Source of the DNA: Pyxidicoccus sp. MSG2
GTDB lineage: Bacteria; Myxococcota; Myxococcia; Myxococcales; Myxococcaceae
Direction of reading: 5' to 3'
Length of the DNA stretch: 64,000 nucleotides
Assembly (NCBI RefSeq): GCF_026626705.1
Contig: NZ_JAPNKC010000001.1
Coordinates: 1,302,001 to 1,366,000, forward strand
Shown here: in pieces, positions 42,727-51,575 of the stretch
Layout: each line of letters opens with the position of its first letter
How positions within the stretch are numbered: position 1 is the first letter of the stretch
Program-made: the position numbers and the translations under genes
The notes under the pieces: generated by a model
Databases searched by the model: none
Seen by the model: the letters and a program-made list of their open reading frames with translations, nothing else
Told to the model about the DNA's origin: nothing

Positions 42727-44061
42727 ATGACTGCTCGTACACCCCGTTCGCTGTCGCTGCTGCTGTGCGCGCCCCTCCTCCTCTGCGCCGTGCCCGCCCG
42801 GGCCGACGAGGACGTTCCCGAGAAGGACAAGGAAGAGGAAGAGCGCCCCAGGCTGGAACTGGAGCCAGGCGGCTACGCCGACTTGCAGTTCGCGTACTTC
42901 AACTACGGAGAGAACCAGAACCGGGCGCGCGGCTCGCAGCGCGACTCGCGGCTGGCGTTCGACACCACGCGGCTGGTGCTGTCGCTGGAGGCGGGCCTGC
43001 CCGAGTACGGGCTGGAGGCCGAGGCGGAGGTGGAGTTCGAGCACGCGGGCACTGGCGCCGCGGTGGAGCTGGAGTACGAGGAGTTCGGCGAGTACGAGCT
43101 GGAGGTGGACAAGGGCGGCGAGGTGCTCATCGAAGAGCTGTACCTCTCCAAGAAGCTGGGCCGCCACGCGTCCGTCACCGTGGGCCGCTTCTACGTCGCG
43201 GTGGGCACGCTGAGTGAGTACTACCGCCCCACGGACTACCTGGCCACGGTGCGTGACGAGGCGGAGACGCTCATCATCCCCAACACCTGGGACGAGATGG
43301 GCGTGCAGGTCCAGTGGAAGGCGCCCTGGGGCCTGCGTCTCACCGGACAGTTGGTGAACGGGCTGGACTCCACGGGCTTCAGCTCGCAGCTGTGGGTGGT
43401 GGCCGGGCACCAGCGCCGCTTCGAGGTGGCGCGGGCCTCGGACCTGGCGCTGGTGGGCCGCGCGGACGTCGTCCGCTTCGAGGGCTTCAGCTTCGGCGCG
43501 TCCGGCTACTACGGCAACACCACGCGCAACCGTCCCAAGCCGGACCTCATCCAGCAGTGCGAGGGCGCGGACGAGAACACGGTGGCGCCGTGCGGCTACG
43601 TGTCCGCGCCGGTGCTCATCCTCGACGCGCACCTGTCCGTGCAGAAGGGCCGCTGGCGCGGGAAGGCGCTGGTGCTGTGGGGCCACCTGGACAACGCGGA
43701 GCAGGTGTCCCAGCGCAACTCGCGCCTGTCCAACCTGCTGGGCGTGCTGCGCACCCCGGTGTCCGACAACGCGCTGGCCGCCTGGGGCGAGCTGGGCTTC
43801 GACGTGGCGCCGTCGCTGGGCCTGGATGACGCGCACGAGCTCTTCCCCTTCGTCCGCGTGGACTACGCGGACACGGAGTTCCACCCGCGCGCCGAGCTGT
43901 TCGACAACCCGCGCTTCCGCCGCACCGTCTACACGGTGGGCGCGTCCTACATCCTCGAGGGCATTGCCTTCGCGAAGCTCGACTTCGCCCACCGCCGCCT
44001 CGGCTCCGCCACGTTCCGGCCGGAGAACACGCTGCGCTTCTCCACCGGCTTCTCCTACTGA
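42727..44061 (+). CDS. Outer-membrane beta-barrel porin-like protein
   Basis: The 444-residue protein has a signal peptide ending at about VPARA-D, a short acidic stretch (EKDKEEEE), and a porin-like barrel ending in LRFSTGFSY with a terminal aromatic residue. Near residue 100 a Glu-rich loop (EYEEFGEYELEVDKGGE) stands out and could bind cations. It is the first gene of a three-gene unit with an imelysin lipoprotein and a di-haem protein, so a channel for metal or a metal complex is a reasonable inference. The ATG at 42727 has no strong ribosome binding site and lies close to the predicted promoter; a leaderless transcript is possible. Confidence 0.75.
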   Translation: MTARTPRSLSLLLCAPLLLCAVPARADEDVPEKDKEEEERPRLELEPGGYADLQFAYFNYGENQNRARGSQRDSRLAFDTTRLVLSLEAGLPEYGLEAEAEVEFEHAGTGAAVELEYEEFGEYELEVDKGGEVLIEELYLSKKLGRHASVTVGRFYVAVGTLSEYYRPTDYLATVRDEAETLIIPNTWDEMGVQVQWKAPWGLRLTGQLVNGLDSTGFSSQLWVVAGHQRRFEVARASDLALVGRADVVRFEGFSFGASGYYGNTTRNRPKPDLIQQCEGADENTVAPCGYVSAPVLILDAHLSVQKGRWRGKALVLWGHLDNAEQVSQRNSRLSNLLGVLRTPVSDNALAAWGELGFDVAPSLGLDDAHELFPFVRVDYADTEFHPRAELFDNPRFRRTVYTVGASYILEGIAFAKLDFAHRRLGSATFRPENTLRFSTGFSY

Positions 44062-44084
44062 CACTCCCCGCAAGGAAGGACCCC

Positions 44085-45182
44085 ATGCCCCGCTTCCCCC
44101 GCTCCCTTCGCCTCACCCTGCGCCCCGTGCTCGCGGCCGGCGCGCTGCTGCTCGGCGCCTGCTCCGACGACGGCGACTCCAACCCCACGCCGGAGACGGT
44201 GGACTCGGCCGTCATCAGCACCTTCGTGGACCAGGTGGTGGTGCCCACCTACCAGGAGCTCGCCACCCGCCTGACGGCGCTGGACACGGCCGCCCGGGCC
44301 CTGCAGGCCGACCCCTCCGCGACACGCCTGGAGACGGCGAGGAACGCGTGGTTCGCCGCGCGCGAGCCGTGGGAGGAGAGCGAGGCGTTCCTCTTCGGCC
44401 CGGTGGACAGCTACGGCTTCGACCCGGCGCTGGACAGCTGGCCGGTGAACCGCACGGACCTGGACGCGGTGCTCGCCAGCGGTGACGCGCTGACGCCCGA
44501 GTACGTCCGCAACCTGCAGGAGACGCAGAAGGGCTTCCACACGGTGGAGTACCTGCTCTTCGGCGAGGGCGGCGCGAAGAAGGCCACCGAGTTCAACGCA
44601 CGCCAGTTCGAGTACCTCACCGCCATCACCGCGGAGATGAAGTCCATCTCCTCGTCGCTGTCGGACGCGTGGACGAAGGGCTACGACGGCAAGCCGGCGT
44701 ACCGGAACACGCTGGCCAACGCGGGGCAGTCCGGCAACACGGCCTACCCGTCCACGCAGGCGGCGGCCCAGGAGATGGTGGGCGGCATCACCAACATCCT
44801 GGACGAGGTGGCCAACGGGAAGATTGCCGACCCGTACGACGCGAAGGACCCGAACCTCGTGGAGAGCCAGTTCGCGTACAACTCGCTGAGCGACTTCAGC
44901 AACAACATCGACAGCGTGCTGCACGCGTACCGCGGCTTCGCAAGCTCGACGGCGACGGCGGAGCACTCGCTGCGGACCGTCGTCGGGGTGGACTCGGCGC
45001 TGGACAAGCGCATCATCTCCGAGATTGACGCGGCCAAGGCGGCGCTCGCCGCGGTTCCCGAGCCCTTCCGCGACTCCATCAGGGACCCGGCGTCCTCGGG
45101 TAGAATCGAGGCCGCGCAGGCCGCCATCCGCAAGCTCCAGGCCACCTTCGAGACGGAAGTGCTGCCCCTGGTGACTCGCTGA
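44085..45182 (+). CDS. Imelysin-family lipoprotein
   Basis: The 365-residue protein has a lipoprotein signal (lipobox LLGAC, C26). The imelysin domain fills the rest and has the conserved GxHxxE motif, G150-F-H152-T-V-E155, which is the likely metal-binding site of the family (IrpA, EfeO M75 group). Start ATG at 44085 has AAGGAAGG upstream. It lies 23 bases after the barrel gene and 37 bases before the di-haem protein; imelysin next to a di-haem oxidoreductase is a recurring iron-related arrangement. It would act at the periplasmic face of a membrane in iron acquisition or sensing. Confidence 0.92.
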   Translation: MPRFPRSLRLTLRPVLAAGALLLGACSDDGDSNPTPETVDSAVISTFVDQVVVPTYQELATRLTALDTAARALQADPSATRLETARNAWFAAREPWEESEAFLFGPVDSYGFDPALDSWPVNRTDLDAVLASGDALTPEYVRNLQETQKGFHTVEYLLFGEGGAKKATEFNARQFEYLTAITAEMKSISSSLSDAWTKGYDGKPAYRNTLANAGQSGNTAYPSTQAAAQEMVGGITNILDEVANGKIADPYDAKDPNLVESQFAYNSLSDFSNNIDSVLHAYRGFASSTATAEHSLRTVVGVDSALDKRIISEIDAAKAALAAVPEPFRDSIRDPASSGRIEAAQAAIRKLQATFETEVLPLVTR

Positions 45183-45219
45183 AGCAGGGGCTGAGGGGTA
45201 CTGGTAAAGGGGGGAAGCC

Positions 45220-46557
45220 ATGCGACGTGCATTGACGGTGGGAGCGCTGCTGCTGTGGGCCACGGGCTGTGGGGAGGAGGCGCCGGGAGCGCCGTCCGAG
45301 CCGCCGCGCGCGGGAGGCGCGACCACCATCGATGACCGCACGTCGCTGGCCTTCGCCCAGCCCGCGCCCAACCTGCTGCCCGAGGACCAGGAGCGGCACC
45401 GGCTGGGCGACGCGGCCTTCGAGGCGGTGTTCGTGCCCGGCCCCGCCCCCGTCAACCCGGGGCTGGGGCCCACCTACAACAACACGTCCTGCAACGGCTG
45501 CCACCTGCGCAACGGGCGCGGCATGCCGGTGATGGGCTCCGGCCCGCAGCGCACGCAGTTGCTGGTGCGGGTGAGCCTGCCGGACGGCACGCCGGACCAC
45601 CCCAACGGCGCCGTGCCGGTGCCGGGCTTCGGCTTCCAGGTACAGGACCAGTCCAACTACGGCGTGCAGCCCGAGGCCGCCGTCGCGCTGGAGTGGATGG
45701 AGACACCGGGGCGCTACGCGGATGGCACGTCGTACTCGCTGCGCGCGCCGCGGGTGAGCATCACCCCGAGGAACGGCTCCACGCTCCCCGAGCGCCTGCT
45801 GACGTCGCTGCGGCTGCCCCCGCCCGTGTTCGGCCTGGGACTGCTGGAGGCGGTGGACGTGTCCACGCTGCGGGCGCTGGAGGACGCGGATGACCGGAAC
45901 GGGGACGGCGTCTCCGGCCGGCTGAACGAGGTCTGGGACGTGGCGGCCCGCGCGCTGGCGCCGGGGCGGTTCGGTTGGAAGGCGAACAGCCCGCACCTCG
46001 CGCAGCAGTCCGCGGAGGCGTACGTCAACGACATGGGGGTGACCAATCCCCTCTTCCCCGAGACGGACGGCACGCACGAGATTTCGCGCGACACGCTGGA
46101 CGCGGCCGTCTTCTACGCGCAGTCGCTGGGGGTGCCAGCGCGCACGGCGCTGGACGACGCGGAGGTGCGGCGCGGCGAGGGGCTCTTCAAGACGCTGGGC
46201 TGCGAGCAGTGCCACCGCGAGACGCTGGAGACGGGCGCGCACGCGGTGACGGAACTGGAGCACCAGCGCATCCACCCGTACACGGACCTGCTGCTCCACG
46301 ATATGGGCCCGGCGCTCGCGGACGGCCGGCCGGACGGCGCGGCCTCGGGTGCGGAGTGGCGCACGCCCGCGCTGTGGGGCCTGGGACTGACGCAGACCGT
46401 GTTGCCCTACGCGGCATTCCTGCACGACGGCCGGGCCCGCACGTTGGAGGAGGCCATCCTCTGGCACGGCGGCGAGGCGGAGACGTCGCGCGAGGGCTTC
46501 CGCGTGCTGTCCGCCGTCGACCGCGCGGCGCTGGTGGAGTTCCTCGGCTCGCTCTGA
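45220..46557 (+). CDS. Di-haem oxidoreductase/putative peroxidase lipoprotein (DHOR family)
   Basis: The 445-residue protein has a lipoprotein signal (WATGC, C17) and two c-type haem sites, CNGCH at 91-95 and CEQCH at 328-332. The layout, with GPTYNNTSCNGCHLRNGRG early and WRTPALWGLGLT late, matches the di-haem oxidoreductase family related to MauG/CcpA peroxidases. It is the third gene of the barrel-imelysin unit, and could change the redox state of iron during uptake; that role is inferred from the context. GGGGGGAA precedes the start. Confidence 0.9.
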   Translation: MRRALTVGALLLWATGCGEEAPGAPSEPPRAGGATTIDDRTSLAFAQPAPNLLPEDQERHRLGDAAFEAVFVPGPAPVNPGLGPTYNNTSCNGCHLRNGRGMPVMGSGPQRTQLLVRVSLPDGTPDHPNGAVPVPGFGFQVQDQSNYGVQPEAAVALEWMETPGRYADGTSYSLRAPRVSITPRNGSTLPERLLTSLRLPPPVFGLGLLEAVDVSTLRALEDADDRNGDGVSGRLNEVWDVAARALAPGRFGWKANSPHLAQQSAEAYVNDMGVTNPLFPETDGTHEISRDTLDAAVFYAQSLGVPARTALDDAEVRRGEGLFKTLGCEQCHRETLETGAHAVTELEHQRIHPYTDLLLHDMGPALADGRPDGAASGAEWRTPALWGLGLTQTVLPYAAFLHDGRARTLEEAILWHGGEAETSREGFRVLSAVDRAALVEFLGSL

Positions 46558-46619
46558 CGAACGCGCGCGGGGGCATCCGGAAAATTGACGGAGTGCTACC
46601 GGCCTGTAGCGTCATGGGC

Positions 46620-46991
46620 ATGCCCCCTCCGGCCCTCGCCCTCGCCGCCTCCGCGCAACCGCGCCGCGCCGACCCGGTCCGCGTGGCCATGGAGCGCCTG
46701 ACCCATTCCCTCCCCGCCCGCACGGACGCGAAGGTCCTCGTGGACCTGCTGGAGGATGACCTGCGCGAGGGGCTCGACGCGCTCGGGGACGTGGGAGCCC
46801 ACTTCACCGAGCTGCTGGACACGCTGCGCACCGAGGAGCTGTCCCCGGTGACGCTGCTGGACGCGGGCGAGGACCTCCGCGTCCTCCAGCGGGTGGAGTA
46901 CCTGCACCACGTCATCGTCCAGCTCCGCAAGCGCCTGTCCCAGGCCGCGGGCATGCAGCGCCAGGGCTACGTCCCCACGCGCCTGCGCTGA
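46620..46991 (+). CDS. Small hypothetical protein, helical
   Basis: The 123-residue protein has no signal peptide or known motif. Apart from a short Pro/Ala-rich N-terminus it is predicted to be helical and acidic in its middle (VDLLEDDLREGLDALGDV), with a basic end. Two ATGs, 46614 and 46620, are possible starts; neither has a clear ribosome binding site. It lies 62 bases after the di-haem gene on the same strand but has no obvious link to it. Normal codon use supports a real gene. Confidence 0.6.
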   Translation: MPPPALALAASAQPRRADPVRVAMERLTHSLPARTDAKVLVDLLEDDLREGLDALGDVGAHFTELLDTLRTEELSPVTLLDAGEDLRVLQRVEYLHHVIVQLRKRLSQAAGMQRQGYVPTRLR

Positions 46992-47004
46992 AGCCGCCAC
47001 GCGC

Positions 47005-47020
47005 GAGGGCACGGGCCCTC
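47005..47020. terminator. Bidirectional terminator between convergent genes
   Basis: GAGGGC and GCCCTC form a 6-bp stem around ACGG, followed by CTTCTG, in the 35-bp gap between convergent stop codons at 46991 and 47027. Confidence 0.5.
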
Positions 47021-47026
47021 CTTCTG

Positions 47027-48889
47027 TCAGATGCTGGGCGGAACCCCTGTCCCGCCGGGAGAGGTCGCGGGTGCCGCAGGTGCCGCAGGTGCCGCGGTGC
47101 TGGTGCTCGCACCGGGTGTCACGTTGCCCGGCGAAGGCGTGGCCGGAAGCGGCGTGGCCGGGGCGGCGGTGAGCGGCGCGGGCGTCCCCAGCAGCGGCGG
47201 CGCCTGGCCCGCGGTGAGCGGCGCGGGCGAGCCCAGCAGCGCGGACGGAGGCGTCGCCGTGTCCGAGTTCAGCGGCGGCGGCGTCGCGATGATGCCCGTG
47301 CTCGACTGGGCCGTCCCGAGGAACGCGTCGAACGTACCCGGCGTCACCGCCTGCACCGAGAAGAAGCCCAGCGTGGACGCGCCGCCCGGTGCGGTGGCGA
47401 ACGTGCTCGTCGCCGGCCCGAAGCCCGAGGCCGACCCCGGCGGCGCCGTCCCTGGCACCACCGCGCCTTCCGCGGCCGGCTGAGAGCCCGGCGCGGGCGT
47501 GCCCGGCAGGGAGCCCGAAATGTTCACCGGCGGATTCGGCGCCCCCGTGACGGGGAAGGTGCCGCTCGTCACGTCCGGCGTCACCGGAAGCCCCGGGACT
47601 TCGGAGCCCGGCAGCGACGGCCCCACCGTGGAGCCGGGCGGCGTCACCAGCGCGCCACCCGCCACGCCCGCCACCGACGGCTGCCCCGTCCCTCCCAGCG
47701 CCCCGGAGCCCTCCGCGGGCGCCGGAGTCGTCGCCGTCACTGGCCCGCCCACCACCCCGGTCTCCGCGGCCGGAAGGGGCGCCCCCGTCGTCGTCGTCCC
47801 ACCGCCGGCCACGCTCGTCCCCAGGCCCGTCCCCGTGCCCGCGGCGCCACCTTCCGGCGTCGTCCCGGTGCCCGTCGTCCCCGAGCCTCCGGTACCGGTG
47901 GTGGCCCCGCCCACGGCCACGATGCCGCCGCCCTCGGTGGCGACGATGTCCCGGCCACCGCCCGCCACGCCCACGTCCGTCGCGGCCCCGGGCGTCGTCT
48001 CCGGGCTGCCGCCAGGCGCCGTGGCCAAGTCCGTCGAAGCGGTGCCGCTGCCGCCCATGCCCGTCGCGGGCACGGGCGCGGGCTCGGGCGAGCCGGTGAG
48101 CGGCGCGCCGAGAATGGTGGTGGGTGGCGTGGGCGTCAGCGTGCGGAAGTCCGCCGGCGGGTTCCCCGTGTTCTCCACCACGGCTCGCGAGGGCACCGAC
48201 GTGCCGTCGACGGTGATGGCCACGTCCTCGAACACGAACTGGATGAAGCCGCGCGGCTCCATCGACGGGGGCAGGTTCCACAGCACCACCACGAGCTCCG
48301 TGTCCCCGAAGCGCGCCTGCCGCAGCAGCCGGTGCGTGTCGTCATCCGCGTACGTGCCCGCGGCCAGCGCGGCCGCGTGCACGAAGGCCGTGTCGGTGAG
48401 GAGCTGCCCGTTGCGCCACACGCTGCCCACGCCCCACACGGCCACCGCCGCATGCGTGCGCGTCATCGCCGCCCAGCCCAGCCCGCTGTCGCCGTAGAGC
48501 GGCACGTCCAGCAGCACCCCGCCGCCAATGGTGTGCGGAGGCGGGCGGGGAAGCGGGCCCGAGGCGGCCTGTCCCCTCACCTGCGGAGGCGGAAAGCCGG
48601 GCTGGGTCAGCTCCACCCGGTACTCCACCCCTCCCAGCCGGAAGGTGGCCGCTAGCTGCCCCTTGTCGCCGTACGTGGCGCCGGGCAGGGACACCCTGTC
48701 CTCCACGGACAGGGAAGCGCTACCCGTGCCGTCCTCGGCCAGGTCGGTGAAGGGCAGTGGGCCTTGGATGAAGAAGCCGTCCGGCTGCTCGGTCCTCGCG
48801 CTGGCCTCTCGGCCCTCGAACGTGAACCCGCCTGGCGTGGCAGCCAGGAAACCGGACAGTAGAAACGTGGAGAAAAAGGGTCCCGCCAT
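47027..48889 (-). CDS. Secreted protein with long Gly/Pro/Thr-rich low-complexity tail
   Basis: The 620-residue protein has a signal peptide (cleavage near residue 17). Residues 20-255 form an ordered domain with balanced composition, including DTELVVVLWNLPPS and GFIQFVFEDVAITVDG. The remaining 360 residues are almost wholly Gly, Ala, Pro, Thr, Ser and Val, with short near-repeats such as LLGSPAPLTAGQ and LLGTPAPLTAAP. The tail is likely to be disordered and may span or coat the cell surface. I do not recognise the domain. The start ATG at 48889 is supported by AAGGAGG, which sits inside a strong hairpin. Confidence 0.75.
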   Translation of the reverse strand: MAGPFFSTFLLSGFLAATPGGFTFEGREASARTEQPDGFFIQGPLPFTDLAEDGTGSASLSVEDRVSLPGATYGDKGQLAATFRLGGVEYRVELTQPGFPPPQVRGQAASGPLPRPPPHTIGGGVLLDVPLYGDSGLGWAAMTRTHAAVAVWGVGSVWRNGQLLTDTAFVHAAALAAGTYADDDTHRLLRQARFGDTELVVVLWNLPPSMEPRGFIQFVFEDVAITVDGTSVPSRAVVENTGNPPADFRTLTPTPPTTILGAPLTGSPEPAPVPATGMGGSGTASTDLATAPGGSPETTPGAATDVGVAGGGRDIVATEGGGIVAVGGATTGTGGSGTTGTGTTPEGGAAGTGTGLGTSVAGGGTTTTGAPLPAAETGVVGGPVTATTPAPAEGSGALGGTGQPSVAGVAGGALVTPPGSTVGPSLPGSEVPGLPVTPDVTSGTFPVTGAPNPPVNISGSLPGTPAPGSQPAAEGAVVPGTAPPGSASGFGPATSTFATAPGGASTLGFFSVQAVTPGTFDAFLGTAQSSTGIIATPPPLNSDTATPPSALLGSPAPLTAGQAPPLLGTPAPLTAAPATPLPATPSPGNVTPGASTSTAAPAAPAAPATSPGGTGVPPSI

Positions 48890-48893
48890 CGAC

Positions 48894-48923
48894 GCTGCCT
48901 CCTTGTCTCACAAGGTAGGCAGC
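48894..48923 (-). promoter_or_regulatory. Stable leader hairpin that hides the ribosome binding site
   Basis: On the minus strand GCTGCCTACCTTGT pairs with ACAAGGAGGCAGC around a 3-base loop: 13 pairs with a single bulged A. The arm next to the start codon contains AGGAGG, the ribosome binding site of the low-complexity protein. It lies 33 bases after the DUF507 stop, so it could instead be that gene's terminator. Confidence 0.5.
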
Positions 48924-48956
48924 GGAGCGGGGAACGGCAGTCCCCTCTCCTGAAGG

Positions 48957-49475
48957 CTAGATGAGACCCCGGGCGCGGCGGATCTGCTCGACCGTCTTGT
49001 TGTACTCGATGTCGAAGGCGCTGGTGCCCTCCTGCAGGTGCTTCAGCCGGGAGCGGGCCTCCTTGTCGATCTCGTCGTCCACGTCCAGGTGCCGCTTCAT
49101 CACCGCGAAGATCTTCTGACGCAGCACGTTGTCGGCGGCGTATACCTCTTCGACGTTCCGGCTGATGAGCAGGAACTCAATCATCTGGTTGATGACGTAC
49201 TCGATGCCCTCGTCGCCCATCTTGAAGCCGCGAACATCCGCCATCTCGCGCTTCACCTGGTTGAACTTCGAGTAGTCATATCCGCGACGCTCCAGCGCCT
49301 CACGCGTCGCCTGGTTCACACGTTCCTCGTTGGCGAGGTACTCGCGCATGATGGCGGACAGGTCCATCTCGGCGTCAGCCACGCGCATCGGCTCCACCTC
49401 GATGTCCCCGTCCTGCATGAGCTGCTGAATTCCCTCGCGCGAGATGATCGGGATCACCTTCGGATACAGCCTCAT
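48957..49475 (-). CDS. DUF507-family protein
   Basis: The 172-residue soluble protein begins MRLYPKVIPIISREGIQQL and is mostly helical and charged, with ERRGYDYSKFNQVKREMADV and LDVDDEIDKEARSRLKHLQ typical of DUF507. The family is widespread in delta-type proteobacteria and Aquificae; its role is unknown. It has its own promoter (49520-49549) after the uvrC terminator, and the low-complexity secreted protein follows it. Confidence 0.93.
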   Translation of the reverse strand: MRLYPKVIPIISREGIQQLMQDGDIEVEPMRVADAEMDLSAIMREYLANEERVNQATREALERRGYDYSKFNQVKREMADVRGFKMGDEGIEYVINQMIEFLLISRNVEEVYAADNVLRQKIFAVMKRHLDVDDEIDKEARSRLKHLQEGTSAFDIEYNKTVEQIRRARGLI

Positions 49476-49519
49476 GTCGGTCCCTCGCCCTCTCTAAAAC
49501 ATGCTCGGAATCGTGAACC

Positions 49520-49549
49520 GCTATAAATCAGCGCCGAGCCCAGTCGCAA
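49520..49549 (-). promoter_or_regulatory. Candidate sigma-70-type promoter of the DUF507 gene
   Basis: On the minus strand TTGCGA (-35, 49549-49544) is followed after 18 bases by TATAGC (-10, 49525-49520), each matching four of six consensus positions. It lies 45 bases upstream of the start codon in an AT-richer stretch and just beyond a terminator. Confidence 0.55.
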
Positions 49550-49551
49550 TG

Positions 49552-49577
49552 AAAAACCCCGGGAACTTCGCGGTTCC
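49552..49577 (-). terminator. Intrinsic terminator of the uvrB-uvrC operon
   Basis: Read on the minus strand, GGAAC-CGCGAA-GTTCC forms a 5-bp stem followed by CGGGG and TTTTT. It lies 36 bases after the uvrC stop codon and before the DUF507 promoter. Confidence 0.65.
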
Positions 49578-49613
49578 AGCGCGCTTCCCCCTCGGTTCTG
49601 GAGCGGAAATTAA

Positions 49614-51554
49614 TCACGCTGCACCGGGTGGCGACCCTCCCTGCGATTTTTCGTTCACCGGTTCGCTGGCGTCGTCCAGGGACGCCTGACGTACCGGGTC
49701 CTCCGCGTCCTCCTCCGGGTGGCCATGGAGTCCCGCATGGACCCGCTCGGCCACCGCGGGCCCCACCACCTCCGCCAATTCCTCGATGGAGGCGTCACCC
49801 ACCCGTTTGAGCGAACCAAAGTGGCGCAGCAACATCTTCCGCCGCACCTCCCCCACCCCGGGAATGTCCTCCAGCGCCGAGCGCACCCGGCTCTTTCGCA
49901 GCACCTGCTTCTGGAAGGTGATCGCGAAGCGGTGCGCCTCGTCCCGCATTCGCGTGAGCATGAACATCTCCGCGGAGTTCTGCTGGAGGACGATGGGGTC
50001 TTTACGCCCCACCACGAAGACACGCTCGGGGCTCTTCGCGCTCTCCGCGTCCCGGTCGAAGACCTCCAGATCACGACTCTTGGCGAGGCCCACCACGTCC
50101 ACGGTGTCCACGCCCAGGTCCTTCATGGCCGCGTGGGCGCTGGCGAGCTGGCCCTTGCCGCCGTCGATGACGAGCAGATCCGGCAGATCATTGTCCTCCA
50201 ACCCCCGCTTGAGCCGGCGCGTCACCACTTCGTACATGCTGGCGAAGTCATCCTGCTTGTCCAGCGTCTTGATCTTGTACTTGCGGTAGCGCGACTTGTC
50301 CGTGTCGCCGTCCGTCACCGCCACCTGCGAAGCGACGATGGCGGAGCCCTGGAAGTGCGAGATGTCGAAGCACTCCATGCGGCGCGGAAAGTTGCGCAGG
50401 CCCAGCCGTTGCTGGAGGCGGGAGAGCACGCCGTCCGTCTCGTCCTTGGTGCGGCGGCGCTCGAGGAAGGCCTGCTCGGCGTTCTTCACCGCCATCAGCA
50501 CCAGGTCGTGCTTCTCACCGCGCTTGGGCACCATCAGCCGGACACGCTCGCCCTTGCGCTCGCTGAGCAGCGCCTCCAGGCCTTCGGTGCCGTCGTCAGG
50601 CTCCAGCGGCAGGAGCACCTCCTCCGGCACGAAGCTGCCGTGGTCGTAGTAGAGGTTGACGAACGAGGAGAGCAGCTCCGCGTCCGGGAACTCCTGGCTG
50701 CCGAAGGGGAAGGCCTGCCCGCCGTTGAGTCGGCCCTGCCGCACCCAGAGGACGTAGAACAGGATGCGGTCCCCCTCGCGGTGGAGGGCGAACACGTCCT
50801 GGTCCTTGAAGTCGGTGGTGGCCACCTTCTGCCGCTCCAGGCTGCGTTCAATCGCGCTGAGCTGATCTCTCAGGCGCGCGGCCTCCTCGAACTTCAGTTC
50901 CTGGGACGCGCGCTTCATGCGCAGGCGCAGTCCCTCCACCAGCTCGCTGGCCTTGCCCTCGAGGAACATCGTCACCTCGTCCACGCTGCGGCGGTAGTCC
51001 TCCTCGGGGACGGGGTGCACGCACGGCGCGGGGCAGCGGCCAATCTGAAACAGCAGGCAGGGCCGTTTGCGATTGGCCAGCACGTGGTCCGTGCAGGTGC
51101 GCAGCCGGAAGTAGCGGTTGATGATGCGCAGCGTTTCGCGGATGGCGCCCGCGCTGGAGTACGGACCGAAGTAGCGCGCGCCGTCCTTCTCGTACTTGCG
51201 CACCACCTCCAGGCGCGGGTACGCCTGCGTCCTGTCGAGCCGCAAGGAGATGAATTGCTTGTCGTCCTTGAGCAGGACGTTGAAGCGCGGCTTGTGCTTC
51301 TTGATCAGCTCGTTCTCGAGGAGCAGCGCCTCCTTCTCGTTGTGGACGAGCACCGTCTCCAGGTCGCCCAGCAACTGATCCAACAGTGACACGAAGACGC
51401 GCGTGTCCCCGGTGCGCGTGAAGTACGAGCGCACGCGGTTGCGCAGGTTCACCGCCTTGCCCACGTAGATGATCTGCCCCCGGCGGTCCTTCATCAGGTA
51501 CACGCCGGGCTCGGTGGGAAGGGCGTCCAGCTTCTCCTGGAGCTTCACGTCCAT
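49614..51554 (-). CDS. uvrC: UvrABC system protein C (excision nuclease subunit)
   Basis: The 646-residue protein has a GIY-YIG domain at the N-terminus ([20 protein letters not shown]), a Cys-rich segment ([21 protein letters not shown] in outline), a UVR domain near 200-235, the RNase H-like endonuclease domain with [10 protein letters not shown] and VIDGGKGQ, and helix-hairpin-helix motifs near the end ([20 protein letters not shown]). It makes both incisions around a DNA lesion after UvrB binding. A 30-residue acidic, Gly/Pro-containing tail is extra. It starts 21 bases after the uvrB stop codon. Confidence 0.97.
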   Translation of the reverse strand: MDVKLQEKLDALPTEPGVYLMKDRRGQIIYVGKAVNLRNRVRSYFTRTGDTRVFVSLLDQLLGDLETVLVHNEKEALLLENELIKKHKPRFNVLLKDDKQFISLRLDRTQAYPRLEVVRKYEKDGARYFGPYSSAGAIRETLRIINRYFRLRTCTDHVLANRKRPCLLFQIGRCPAPCVHPVPEEDYRRSVDEVTMFLEGKASELVEGLRLRMKRASQELKFEEAARLRDQLSAIERSLERQKVATTDFKDQDVFALHREGDRILFYVLWVRQGRLNGGQAFPFGSQEFPDAELLSSFVNLYYDHGSFVPEEVLLPLEPDDGTEGLEALLSERKGERVRLMVPKRGEKHDLVLMAVKNAEQAFLERRRTKDETDGVLSRLQQRLGLRNFPRRMECFDISHFQGSAIVASQVAVTDGDTDKSRYRKYKIKTLDKQDDFASMYEVVTRRLKRGLEDNDLPDLLVIDGGKGQLASAHAAMKDLGVDTVDVVGLAKSRDLEVFDRDAESAKSPERVFVVGRKDPIVLQQNSAEMFMLTRMRDEAHRFAITFQKQVLRKSRVRSALEDIPGVGEVRRKMLLRHFGSLKRVGDASIEELAEVVGPAVAERVHAGLHGHPEEDAEDPVRQASLDDASEPVNEKSQGGSPPGAA

Positions 51555-51575
51555 GTTCGCGCGGTCTCCCGACGA

